Source: Eggerthella sinensis (lineage in GTDB: Bacteria; Actinomycetota; Coriobacteriia; Coriobacteriales; Eggerthellaceae). From it: a stretch of 64,000 nt of DNA. A program made the translations under genes and the position numbers. Shown here piece by piece: positions 17,762 through 25,680 of this stretch (position 1 is the first letter of the stretch; each line of letters opens with the position of its first letter). The notes below the pieces were generated by a model that made no database searches, had not been told where the DNA came from, and saw only the letters and a program-made list of their open reading frames with translations. The DNA is taken from assembly GCF_003339815.1 (NCBI RefSeq), contig NZ_PPTT01000014.1:33072-97071 (forward strand). Reading direction: 5' to 3'.

Positions 17762-18688
17762 ATGAACCTTTCGCAGCTGTACTATTTCCGTAAACTAGCC
17801 GAACTGCAGCACTACGCCAAGGCGGCGAAGGAGCTCTACATCACCCAGCCTTCCCTGTCGAACGCCATCAGCTCGCTCGAGCAGGAATTGGGCGTCTCCC
17901 TGTTCCAGAAAACCGGTCGCAACATCCACCTCACCAAGTACGGCAGCGAGTTCCTCATCTACGTGACGAAGGGCCTCGAGCAAATCGACAAGGGCATCGC
18001 CATCATGAAGAACTACGCCGGCACGAGCGACGGCGGCAAGATCGACCTCGGCTGCATCATCACCGTGCAGACCGACTACATCCCCAAGCTGCTCAACGAC
18101 TACAAGGCCCACACGGCCGGCGTGTCGTTCAACGTGCGCGAGGACACGTCCCAGCCCCTCGTGAAGGACCTGCTGAGCGGCTGCTACGACGTGGTGTTCT
18201 GCGCCCGCGGCGACGACGACCCCGACCTCACGTACATCCCCGTGCTCACGCAGAAGGTGGTCGTGGCCATGAGCGCCGACTGCCCGCTCGTCGACAAGGC
18301 GTTCATCACGCCGGCCGACCTGCAGGAACAGCACCTCATCACGTACGTGGACACCATCCCGCTCGGCCGCGCCATCAAGCGCATGCTCGACGACCGCGAG
18401 GTTGCCAACGTGGAGTACAGCTACCTCGACGAGTCCATCCTGGCCGGCTTCGCGGCCAACGGCGTGGAGGCGGCCCTCATGCTGGACACGTTCTTCCTGC
18501 GCAGCGTAGACAACGTGGTCATCCGGCCGTTCTACCTGAGCCCGCTCGAGCGGCGCACGTGCTACCACCGCGTGTACATGGCCTACAGCACGAAGAACTA
18601 CCACCCGTACTGCGTCGACCACTTCATCCAGTACGTCACGGACAACCGGGCGCTCGAGGCGGACCCGAACGCCCGCTACATCGACTGA
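17762..18688 (+). CDS. LysR-family transcriptional regulator 1
   Basis: 308 residues. The N-terminal winged helix-turn-helix (MNLSQLYYFRKLAELQHYAK through LYITQPSLSNAISSLEQELG) and a C-terminal effector-binding domain fit the LysR family, which usually bind T-N11-A dyads and sense a small pathway metabolite. ATG 17762 follows GGGGGAG. It lies directly after the fixABCX operon and 30 bases before the Cys-rich gene on the same strand, so it may be co-transcribed with that gene. With the LysR proteins at 19333, 45474 and 50606 it forms a set of four related regulators in the window. It is a good candidate to bind the ATAG-N7-CTAT boxes, but which LysR does so cannot be told by eye. Confidence 0.92.
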   Translation: MNLSQLYYFRKLAELQHYAKAAKELYITQPSLSNAISSLEQELGVSLFQKTGRNIHLTKYGSEFLIYVTKGLEQIDKGIAIMKNYAGTSDGGKIDLGCIITVQTDYIPKLLNDYKAHTAGVSFNVREDTSQPLVKDLLSGCYDVVFCARGDDDPDLTYIPVLTQKVVVAMSADCPLVDKAFITPADLQEQHLITYVDTIPLGRAIKRMLDDREVANVEYSYLDESILAGFAANGVEAALMLDTFFLRSVDNVVIRPFYLSPLERRTCYHRVYMAYSTKNYHPYCVDHFIQYVTDNRALEADPNARYID

Positions 18689-18718
18689 CCCGACTCGCCC
18701 CTACCCCCGGAGGATCGC

Positions 18719-19303
18719 ATGGCGGATACGAACAACACCCTGAGCCCCACCCGCACGCGCGCCACCTGGAAGCCCGGCGTGGCCGACGAGCCCGTGCCCT
18801 TCTACGGCTGCGCCGGCTGCGGCGCGGTGCTCATGGGCGTCGACGGCGGCGAAGGCCCGCGCTACGCAGGCGACGGGCGCCGTCCCACCATCGAGTTGCC
18901 CTACGCGCCCGCCCCCGATCCCGCCGCGTGCGACGAGGGAGCGCTCGAGCGCCTCGATGCGCTCGAGGCCCCCGCATGCGCCGAGCGCATCGAGATCACG
19001 TACGACGTGGTGGGCGGGTTCGACATGAACGCGCTGCGCGTGTTCTGGAAAGTGCGCGAAGACGACTGCACGCCGCGCTGGTTCGCGCTCAAGACGTTCA
19101 CGGGCATGCAGCTCAAGTACGTGCTGCCCGGCAAGCGCCAGCCCGTCGTGTTCGCCCTCGGCGACGAGGACGCCTACGCGTACTGCGACAAGAACCCCTG
19201 CGTCAGCTGCACGTTCCGCTGCAAGCGCGGCTTCGAGCTCTACGCCTACGTCGAGCAGCTAGGCCTCGTGGCCGTAGCCGTGCACCGAGAAGCCATCGGG
19301 TAG
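18719..19303 (+). CDS. uncharacterised Cys-rich protein (family member 1)
   Basis: 194 residues; I do not recognise the family. It has a CAGC pair (Cys31, Cys34) near the N-terminus, like half of a zinc ribbon, and a C-terminal cluster Cys156, Cys161, Cys164, Cys168 within YCDKNPCVSCTFRCKRGF. No signal peptide or TM segment is visible. ATG 18719 follows GGAGG. A paralogue at 44850-45473 shares LSPTRTRATWKP at the N-terminus, KTFTG in the middle and the C-terminal Cys block. Both copies stand beside acyl-CoA dehydrogenase or LysR genes. A metal or Fe-S binding role in the same pathway is possible but unproven. It ends in a bidirectional hairpin shared with the convergent LysR. Confidence 0.8.
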   Translation: MADTNNTLSPTRTRATWKPGVADEPVPFYGCAGCGAVLMGVDGGEGPRYAGDGRRPTIELPYAPAPDPAACDEGALERLDALEAPACAERIEITYDVVGGFDMNALRVFWKVREDDCTPRWFALKTFTGMQLKYVLPGKRQPVVFALGDEDAYAYCDKNPCVSCTFRCKRGFELYAYVEQLGLVAVAVHREAIG

Positions 19304-19342
19304 AGAGCAGTGACGAAGCGCCCCGCGCTTCGTCACTGCTCT
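19304..19342. terminator. bidirectional hairpin between convergent genes
   Basis: A 17-base perfect stem (19304-19320 with 19326-19342) and five-base loop start directly after the Cys-rich gene and overlap the last codons of the convergent LysR gene. No T-run follows on either strand. Confidence 0.6.
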
Positions 19343-20262
19343 CCCTCGCTATCCAACCGGTATCCCAGGTCTACGCCGGCGGCGTCGAACTCTTGCACGA
19401 AGTCGATGAACGACTGCACGGCGGCGGTTTTGGCGTGCTTCTTGCTGTGCGCAAGATACACCCAGTAGAAATCGGGACGCACGCCCTCAAGGGGCACCGT
19501 CGTGATGTTCGAGAACAGCTTGAGGCCGATGGAGTTCAGCATGAGCGCCGCGAGGCCCCCGTCTACCGACACGGTGGACGCCATGGTGATGTCGTCGTCG
19601 TAGAGAGCCTCGACGCCCTCGAGCGGGCTCTGCTCCAGCAAGCGCTGCACCTCCTCGCCGATGGGCGTGCCCCGGCGGTACGTGATGAGGCGCAGGCCGC
19701 GCAGCTCCTCGAGCGACACCGACGCGCGGTTGGCCAGCGGATGGTCCACGCGCACGCCCAGCTCGAGGCTGCGGTTGAGCACGGGAAGGTACTCGATGTC
19801 GGGCTCGTGATCGCGTCGTCCGCAGAACGACACGTCGAGCGTCTCGTTGTGCAGGCTCTGCGTGAGGTAGTTCGTGAAGGCCTGGTACGTCTCGATGCGC
19901 ACGTCGTCGCCGTAGCGCTCGTGGTAGGCCTTGAGCAGCGCGGGCAGGTAGTCGTCCTGCACGGTGAACGTCGTGCCCAGGTTGACGGTGCCGCCCATCT
20001 GCTGCTTGCGCCGCGCCATGACCTCGATGCCGTCGTCGAGGGCGCGCAGGCTGTCGCTCACGTAGCGGTGGAACTCCTTGCCGTCGGGCGTCAGCTTCAC
20101 GCTGCGCCCGTCGCGGCAGAACAGCGCAACGCCCAGCTCCTTCTCCAACGAGCTGATGGCGTCGGAGAGCGTCGGCTGGGCGATGTAGAGCTCTTTGGCA
20201 GCGCGTGTGTAGTGCTGCAGTTCGGCAAGCTTCTTGAAGTAGTAGAGCTGGGACAGGTTCAT
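19333..20262 (-). CDS. LysR-family transcriptional regulator 2
   Basis: 309 residues. The first 60 (MNLSQLYYFKKLAELQHYTR, LYIAQPTLSDAISSLEKELG) are the LysR DNA-binding domain, nearly the same as in the regulator at 17762. The effector domain differs more, so it may sense a different ligand. ATG 20262 is preceded by GGGGGAG. It is convergent with the Cys-rich gene and downstream of the MFS carrier gene on the same strand, 123 bases away with a GC hairpin between, so it is probably its own transcription unit. The MFS gene or the symmetric promoter at 12692 are possible targets. Confidence 0.92.
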   Translation of the reverse strand: MNLSQLYYFKKLAELQHYTRAAKELYIAQPTLSDAISSLEKELGVALFCRDGRSVKLTPDGKEFHRYVSDSLRALDDGIEVMARRKQQMGGTVNLGTTFTVQDDYLPALLKAYHERYGDDVRIETYQAFTNYLTQSLHNETLDVSFCGRRDHEPDIEYLPVLNRSLELGVRVDHPLANRASVSLEELRGLRLITYRRGTPIGEEVQRLLEQSPLEGVEALYDDDITMASTVSVDGGLAALMLNSIGLKLFSNITTVPLEGVRPDFYWVYLAHSKKHAKTAAVQSFIDFVQEFDAAGVDLGYRLDSEGEQ

Positions 20263-20326
20263 ACCGATACTCCCCCACGATCTCGATCGGTTGACGACGA
20301 CGCGCTACGCGACGTCTCAGCGAAGC

Positions 20327-20346
20327 GGGGGCCCAAGCGGGCCCCC
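20327..20346 (-). terminator. GC hairpin after the MFS gene
   Basis: An eight-base all-GC stem (20327-20334 with 20339-20346) lies 40 bases after the MFS stop codon. No T-tail follows, so termination is uncertain. Confidence 0.45.
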
Positions 20347-20385
20347 GAATGAGAAGCAGAGCTGTTTAGCAGAGTATAGCCGAGC

Positions 20386-21654
20386 TTAGTCGGTCCACTG
20401 GCTGCGAAGCTTCTTCGCCTGAGCGAACGAGTACAGGCCCAGCAGCAGCACGGCCACGATCATGATAAGGCCGGCGATGAACACTGCGTTGAAGCCGAAG
20501 CCCGAGCTGATCCAAGCCCAGAACATGGAGGCGAACGCGGCGATCAGGTTGAACACGGTCGAGATGCGGGAGTAGATGATGGCGTTGTCGCGCAGACCGA
20601 ACACCTGCTTGACCACGATGGGCACGAGCACGACGGCCGTGGCGTAGAAGGCGCCGAACACGAACGCGCCCACGTACATCATGATCTCGGAGGCCGAGCC
20701 GAACCAGCACAGCAGCACGCCGCCCACCCCGCAGACGAACGCGAAGATGAGCGCGCCCTTGGCGTTCTTGTCGGCGGCGGCGCCGAGCACGATCTTGAAG
20801 ATAGCCTGGCCCACCATCATGACGGTGACCATGATGCCGCCCACGACGAGCACGTCGAACGCAGCGCCCGTGAGGGACTTCGTGTAGGTGGGGAACTGCT
20901 GCGCGATGAGCACGGCCACGTTGATGATGCCGGCGAACAGGCACAGCGCGTAGAACACGGGCATCTTCATGGCAGCGCCCGCGGAGATGCCGGTGGGCTT
21001 CGCCGGCTCGGCGCCTGCGGCCACGGCCTTCGCGCCGTAGGGAGCAAGCCCCACGTCGGACGGGTGGCTGCGGATGCAGAACAGCGTGAACGGAATGGAC
21101 GTGACGAGCGCGATGATGCCCCAGATCAGGTAAATCGTGTGGTAATCCATGCCGCCGGAGCGCAGCGCCGTGAACACGGCGGACCACACCGCGCCGCCGA
21201 TGCCCGTGAACGCCATGCACAGGCCGATGAAGAAGCCGGCGCGCTCGGCGAACCAACGGTTGATGAGCTGCGGAATGGCGAGCCACAGGATGGATATCTC
21301 GCCGAGGCCCAGCAGGACGGCGGCGACGTAGAACATGATGATGTTGTACGAGAAGCTCATGAGGATGAACGCCCCGCCCACCAGACACGCCGAAATGGTG
21401 AGGATGATGCGGATGTCCATGGACTGGATGAGCTTGCCGGCGAAGGGCGAAGCCACGGTCATCGTCAGGTACATGACGGTGACGTACATGGCGAACGCGG
21501 TGATCTCGACGCCCAGACCCTCGGCGACGACCGGCTGGAACAGGCCCCACGTGGAAAAGCACAGGGCCGAGCACCCGAAGGTGATCATGATGCCCGTGAG
21601 AACGACGAGCATGTGGCGCACGCTCATCTTCTCTTTCTTAGCTGCGGTACTCAA
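20386..21654 (-). CDS. MFS transporter 1 (carboxylate-type carrier)
   Basis: 422 residues with about 12 hydrophobic segments, an inner-membrane secondary carrier of the major facilitator superfamily. SPFAGKLIQSMDIR after the second helix pair matches the MFS loop 2-3 signature position, and FIGLCMAFTGIGGA is a conserved helix. The best start is TTG 21654 with GGAGG five bases upstream; an ATG nine codons in has no comparable site. A paralogue at 46596-47858 is alike throughout, which shows duplication. The general look recalls oxalate/formate-antiporter-like carriers, so an organic acid is a reasonable substrate, but this is inference. It probably imports the acid that the nearby CoA ligase and transferases act on. 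Confidence 0.88.
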   Translation of the reverse strand: MSTAAKKEKMSVRHMLVVLTGIMITFGCSALCFSTWGLFQPVVAEGLGVEITAFAMYVTVMYLTMTVASPFAGKLIQSMDIRIILTISACLVGGAFILMSFSYNIIMFYVAAVLLGLGEISILWLAIPQLINRWFAERAGFFIGLCMAFTGIGGAVWSAVFTALRSGGMDYHTIYLIWGIIALVTSIPFTLFCIRSHPSDVGLAPYGAKAVAAGAEPAKPTGISAGAAMKMPVFYALCLFAGIINVAVLIAQQFPTYTKSLTGAAFDVLVVGGIMVTVMMVGQAIFKIVLGAAADKNAKGALIFAFVCGVGGVLLCWFGSASEIMMYVGAFVFGAFYATAVVLVPIVVKQVFGLRDNAIIYSRISTVFNLIAAFASMFWAWISSGFGFNAVFIAGLIMIVAVLLLGLYSFAQAKKLRSQWTD

Positions 21655-22021
21655 TTTGTCCTCCTAATTTCTCCGTCGTCCCCCTTCGTGGTATTGAGCG
21701 CACACGGAGGGGAACGGCACCCCTGAACACTTTCTGCTGACAGCAGGCTCTCTAGCTGACATTATTCCGTGCGGCTCGACAAGGGAGAATGGTCATAACC
21801 TCAGAACTGACCGAGAAACAGCGGGTACAATGGATAATATTGAAGAATTGAGTAACAATTTGCCGGACTCATGCGGGTCGCTGCCCGACAGATTCGCCCT
21901 CCTGCCGAACGTCCGTATCCCAAAGCATCAAAAAGGGGTGCCCGTCGCTCGTGGCGGCGGGCACCCCTTCGACATCCGGGCGTACCGGCGTCCGGACATC
22001 CTGGTGTCGCGCGATGCGGCG
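21655..22021. other. intergenic region upstream of MFS 1
   Basis: About 270 bases of promoter region precede the terminator of the next gene. An inverted repeat CTGCTG-a-CAGCAG lies at 21734-21746. No ATAG-N7-CTAT box was found here. No gene is seen. Confidence 0.5.
21929..21969 (-). terminator. rho-independent terminator of acyl-CoA dehydrogenase
   Basis: A 12-base stem (21933-21944 with 21958-21969) ends in TTTTT on the minus strand, 53 bases after the stop codon. Confidence 0.88.
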
Positions 22022-23170
22022 TCAGTACTTCTCCATGATGAGCGGCGAGGCGATGTACACCATGATCTGGTCGGTGCCCTCCGCAATCTGGTTTCCGCGG
22101 CAGTCCTGCCACAGCTGGCTCACGCGGGCCCCTTCGGTGTAGCCCATGCCGCCGAGGATCTGCATGGCGCTCGAGGCCACCTCGGTGGCGGCGTTCGGCA
22201 CGTAGCGCTTCATGAGCGCGACGGACAGGCGCTCGTCGGGGGCGCCCTTGTCCACGTCGATGGCGGCGCGATACAGCATGGAGCGCATGTTGTAGATGCT
22301 CACCTCCATGTCCGTCAGCATCTGCTCGATCTGCTGGAAGCGGCCGATCTGCACGCCGAAGGCCTTGCGGTCGCGCGCGTGGCGCACCGCATCCTCCATG
22401 GCCGCGCGCGCCATGCCGAGCGACGAGGCGCACGTGAACACGCGCCCGAACTCGAGCAGGCGGAACAGCTGGCGGAAGCCCTCCTGCCGCCCGTTGAGGC
22501 GGTACGACGGCGACAGCTCCACGTTGTCGAACAGCAGCGTGGCGAACGGCAGCATGGACTGCCCGATCTTGTTGATGGGATACGCGCTCACGCCCTTGAG
22601 GTTGCGCGGCAGGAGCCAGAACGTCATGGGCGGGTACTTGCCCGGCGTCTCGGCGTCGCGGTCGATGGCGGCCACCATGATATAGGGCGCGTACTCGCCG
22701 TTGTTCACGTACGTCTTGTGACCGTTCAGTATAAGGTGCTCGTCGATGGTGCGCGTGTACGTCTGCATGTTCATGGCGTCCGAGCCGGCCTCGGGCTCGG
22801 AGATGGCGAGCGCGAACAGCAAACGCCCCGTCTCGCGGTAGTCCTTCAGCACGTCGGCGAACTCGCCCGCCCCGGCGAACTGGCGCACGATGGACAGGTT
22901 GAACAGGTCGTTCTGGAACGGCAGCGTGGCGCCGGCGCAGCGGGACAACTCCTCGATGATGAGCGCCTGCGAGCACAGGCTGAACGTGCCGTCGCCGTCC
23001 TCGAGCTCTTCCAGCCCGAAGTACAGATCGACGAACCCCTTGACCACCTCGTCGGGCAGACCCTGGTCGCGACGCCATTGATGCACGTGCTCGGGCGTGA
23101 ACGTCTCCTCGCCGAACGCGCGGAACGTCTCGACGAGCTTGCGTTGCGTATCAGTCAGTTCGAAATCCAC
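22022..23170 (-). CDS. acyl-CoA dehydrogenase
   Basis: 382 residues from GTG 23170, with GAAAGAAGG upstream; longer readings to 23233 lack a ribosome site. The acyl-CoA dehydrogenase domains are complete (LAISEPEAGSDA, then FGVQIGRFQQIEQMLTDME). QIAEGTDQIMVYIASPLI keeps the Glu of the EGTxxI motif, unlike the CaiA-like enzymes at 13106 and 37187. The C-terminal IMVYIA is otherwise CaiA-like. It is monocistronic, ends in a strong terminator and is divergent from the CoA-transferase gene at 23522 across a region with repeated GAATTACCC. That pairing suggests the transferase loads CoA on the acid this enzyme desaturates or whose enoyl form it reduces. The substrate is unknown. Confidence 0.9.
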   Translation of the reverse strand: MDFELTDTQRKLVETFRAFGEETFTPEHVHQWRRDQGLPDEVVKGFVDLYFGLEELEDGDGTFSLCSQALIIEELSRCAGATLPFQNDLFNLSIVRQFAGAGEFADVLKDYRETGRLLFALAISEPEAGSDAMNMQTYTRTIDEHLILNGHKTYVNNGEYAPYIMVAAIDRDAETPGKYPPMTFWLLPRNLKGVSAYPINKIGQSMLPFATLLFDNVELSPSYRLNGRQEGFRQLFRLLEFGRVFTCASSLGMARAAMEDAVRHARDRKAFGVQIGRFQQIEQMLTDMEVSIYNMRSMLYRAAIDVDKGAPDERLSVALMKRYVPNAATEVASSAMQILGGMGYTEGARVSQLWQDCRGNQIAEGTDQIMVYIASPLIMEKY

Positions 23171-23302
23171 GGGGGACCTTCTTTCCTTCAAAACGTCGCC
23201 GGGATGCGGGCGGCTCCCGCATGCACCCGGCAACGCTGCAAGCTGGGATTACTTGTTACCAGTATACTGAGACTGGGCGTGCGCATCACCCCCAAATTGG
23301 TT

Positions 23303-23350
23303 GAATTACCCAAAAGGATGGACGAATTACCCCTTTTAGTCCCCTTGACA
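23303..23350. promoter_or_regulatory. GAATTACCC direct repeats and TTGACA between divergent genes
   Basis: GAATTACCC occurs at 23303-23311 and again 21 bases on at 23324-23332, two helical turns apart. A perfect TTGACA (23345-23350) follows on the plus strand toward the CoA-transferase, but a matching -10 is not obvious. The reverse complement of the repeat occurs once upstream of the OYE-like gene at 40784-40792. Confidence 0.45.
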
Positions 23351-23521
23351 TCCGTATATGGCCAACAAAACAGGGAACCTGTGAGTTAAACACTCGCAAC
23401 CTGCTAAAAAACTACGGTGACCATCAAGTATAAACAATTGTCCATAGCAACAAAACCGAGAACATGTGAGCATATCCCCAGGAGGAAAACAACAACTTGT
23501 CAAGGAAAGGAGAACCGTCGT

Positions 23522-24832
23522 ATGTCAGTGACAGAGAAACTGAACGGGTATGGTCCTCTGAACGGCGTCAAAGTCGTCGAGCTGTGCGAATGGGTGGCGG
23601 CACCTGCGACGGTGCGCGTTTTGTCCGAGATGGGAGCCGAGATCATCAAGGTCGAGCCCCTGCACGGCGATGCACAGCGCACGCAGGGCCCCGGGTTCGG
23701 ATGCGAGCAGACCGACCGCGAGGACCCCACCATCGACCTGAACAACACGAACAAGAACTGGCTGTCGCTCAACCTGAAGACCGAAGAGGGCTCCAAGGTC
23801 ATGCACCAGCTGCTGGCCACCGCCGACGTGTTCGTGAACAACCTGCGCGATAAGGCGCTCGTGAAGCTCGGTCTGGACTACGCCACGCTCAAGGAGAAGT
23901 ACCCGACCCTCATCTGGGCGCAGATGCGCGGCTACGGCGAGTTCGGCCCCGAGCGCGACACCCCCGGCTTCGACGCGGTGTGCTGGGCGGCGCGCGGCGG
24001 CGTGGCGAACGTGTTCCGCGAGGACGGCCAGTCCCCCGCCATCCCGCCTCAGGCGTTCGGCGACTACAACGCGGCGTCCATCCTTTCCGGCGGCATCCTG
24101 GCCGCGCTGTTCAACCGCACCCGCACGGGCAAGGGCGAGAAGGTCACCTGCAACCTGTACGGCGCAGCCATCTGGGGCGGCAACATCGGCGTCATGGCCA
24201 CGCAGTTCGGCGCTCCGTACCCGAAGTCGCGCAAGCACGTGCCCAACCCGTTCAACAACACGTACCGCACGAAGGACGAGAAGTGGATGCTCATCTGCAT
24301 GCCGCAGTACGACAAGTATTACAACATGATGATGGAGATCACGGGCAACGAAGAGCACAAGGATCAGCCCGACACCTGCAACCTGCCGGCACTCAAGAAG
24401 TCCGAGAAGCAGCCTGAGGTCATCAGCTGGCTCGAGGCCGCCTTCGCCACCAAGACGTTCGAGGAGTGGGACGAGATCCTGCGCGAGCACGAGGTGCCCC
24501 ACCAGAAGTGCTTCCGCTACACCGACATCATCAAGGACGAAGAGGCGTACGCCAACGACTCCCTGCGCTGGGTGGAGTACGAGGAGTTCGGTAAGAAGGC
24601 CATCCCCATGTCGCCGTTGCGCTTCGACGACTACGGCGATCCGCCGATCATCCTGTCCAAGCCCGTCGGCTACCACACGGCCGAGTTCCTCAAGGACCTG
24701 GGCTACAGCGACGAGGAAATCGCCGCCATGGAGGAGAAGGACGCCATCAAGTGCTGGCACGGCGACGAAGTGCCCGACGTCATCTTCAAGTCCGAGCGTC
24801 AGCTCGCCGGCGAGGCCCCCTGCAACTGGTAG
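23522..24832 (+). CDS. class III CoA-transferase, CaiB/BaiF family (copy 1)
   Basis: 436 residues from ATG 23522, nine bases after GGAAAGGAG; an extended frame back to 23417 lacks a ribosome site. Family III CoA-transferases move CoA between acyl-CoA and a free acid through a mixed anhydride on an Asp. The N-terminal LNGVKVVELCEWVAAP and AEIIKVEP are typical, and Asp151 in PGFDAVCWAARGG fits the catalytic position. It is somewhat longer than CaiB (about 405) with an extra C-terminal stretch. It is divergent from the acyl-CoA dehydrogenase at 22022 and ends in a strong terminator beside a parS site. It is only distantly similar to the second copy at 42197, so it is not a recent duplicate. Confidence 0.92.
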   Translation: MSVTEKLNGYGPLNGVKVVELCEWVAAPATVRVLSEMGAEIIKVEPLHGDAQRTQGPGFGCEQTDREDPTIDLNNTNKNWLSLNLKTEEGSKVMHQLLATADVFVNNLRDKALVKLGLDYATLKEKYPTLIWAQMRGYGEFGPERDTPGFDAVCWAARGGVANVFREDGQSPAIPPQAFGDYNAASILSGGILAALFNRTRTGKGEKVTCNLYGAAIWGGNIGVMATQFGAPYPKSRKHVPNPFNNTYRTKDEKWMLICMPQYDKYYNMMMEITGNEEHKDQPDTCNLPALKKSEKQPEVISWLEAAFATKTFEEWDEILREHEVPHQKCFRYTDIIKDEEAYANDSLRWVEYEEFGKKAIPMSPLRFDDYGDPPIILSKPVGYHTAEFLKDLGYSDEEIAAMEEKDAIKCWHGDEVPDVIFKSERQLAGEAPCNW

Positions 24833-24855
24833 GCCGAACCGAATCCGCACGAACG

Positions 24856-24886
24856 AAAGGAGGGAGCCGCGGCTCCCTCCTTTTTT
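24856..24886 (+). terminator. rho-independent terminator of the CoA-transferase gene
   Basis: A ten-base stem (24859-24868 with 24871-24880), extended by A-T pairs, is followed by six T and lies 24 bases after the stop. Confidence 0.93.
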
Positions 24887-24895
24887 GCTGGTCCG

Positions 24896-24925
24896 GTACG
24901 GATGTTTCACGTGAAACATCCGTAC
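24896..24925. promoter_or_regulatory. parS centromere site 1 (ParB binding)
   Basis: The 16-base core TGTTTCACGTGAAACA (24903-24918) is a perfect match to the bacterial parS consensus. The palindrome extends perfectly to 30 bases (24896-24925). It lies between the convergent CoA-transferase and flavoprotein genes. parS sites load ParB and SMC and cluster near oriC. Confidence 0.92.
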
Positions 24926-24945
24926 GCTTTCCGCAGATGTCGAAC

Positions 24946-25560
24946 CTAGGCCAGCTTCCCCGCCAGCTCCACCATGTCGCGTCCCAGCTGACGCGCGAAC
25001 GAGAAGGCCACGGCGTCGTCCTGCACGCGGCGCCACTGCACGCGCCCCGTCTCGTCGAAGCCGGCGAACTGGCAGGCCGCCACGCCGTTTGCGAGCACCG
25101 GGCCCGCCGGGCGCGGATGCACGACCAGCATCTCGTGCGCGGCGAAGAAGCGGTCCATCACCCCGAGGGCCTCCTCGGCCCCGCAGTCCCCCAGCCCCGA
25201 CGACGTCACCATGCCGCCCACCTTGCCCTTGAGCGCGTTCTCCACCATGTGGAGCGGGCGGGTGCGATCGATGAACGTCTTCGTGCGCGCCGTGACGTTG
25301 GCGAAGTAGTCGGGCGAGCCCAGGATGATGCCGTCGGCCGCCTTCATCTGCTCCACGAGGCCGTCCATGTCGTCGTGCAGCGTGCAGCACGGCTTCGCCA
25401 AACAGGCGTTGCAACCGATGCAGTAGCCGATGTCGAGCTGCGAGAGCTCCACAAGCGACGTGTTCGCCCCGAGCGCCGCCGCCTCGTCGAGCGCGGCCTG
25501 CAGCAGGGCCGCCGTGCCCTTGCCCGCCCGATGGCTTCCGTTGATGGCCAGTATGCGCAT
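24946..25560 (-). CDS. flavodoxin-like iron-sulfur flavoprotein / NADPH-dependent FMN reductase family
   Basis: 204 residues. The N-terminal GSHRAGKGTAALL is the FMN phosphate-binding loop of the NADPH-dependent FMN reductase fold. It is followed by a Cys cluster (Cys47, Cys50, Cys53, Cys58, with Cys59) in YCIGCNACLAKPCC, the compact motif of iron-sulfur flavoproteins that bind [4Fe-4S] near FMN. GSPDYFANVTARTKTFIDR is the conserved flavin-contact segment. ATG 25560 follows GAGAAGGGACGAGAC. It is convergent with the CoA-transferase and downstream of the crotonase, 120 bases away with a terminator between. It likely shuttles electrons in the cytoplasm; a link to the acyl-CoA pathway rests only on position. 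Confidence 0.85.
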   Translation of the reverse strand: MRILAINGSHRAGKGTAALLQAALDEAAALGANTSLVELSQLDIGYCIGCNACLAKPCCTLHDDMDGLVEQMKAADGIILGSPDYFANVTARTKTFIDRTRPLHMVENALKGKVGGMVTSSGLGDCGAEEALGVMDRFFAAHEMLVVHPRPAGPVLANGVAACQFAGFDETGRVQWRRVQDDAVAFSFARQLGRDMVELAGKLA

Positions 25561-25623
25561 GTCTCGTCCCTTCTCTCGGCCGATCCGCCCGCGCCGCCGC
25601 GCCCCCGCGCGCCGAAACGCGAA

Positions 25624-25655
25624 ACGCCCCCGACCGCTGAGCGGGCCGGGGGCGT
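25624..25655 (-). terminator. terminator of crotonase 1
   Basis: A nine-base outer stem (25624-25632 with 25647-25655) lies 26 bases after the crotonase stop, with TTTCGCGTTTCG after it on the minus strand. Confidence 0.65.
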
Positions 25656-25680
25656 CGAGGCGCAGGTGCAGATCGGCGCC

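Noticed and set aside
18559..20352. A 597-residue plus-strand frame across LysR 1, the Cys-rich gene and LysR 2
   Set aside because: It overlaps well-supported genes on both strands and has no family signature.
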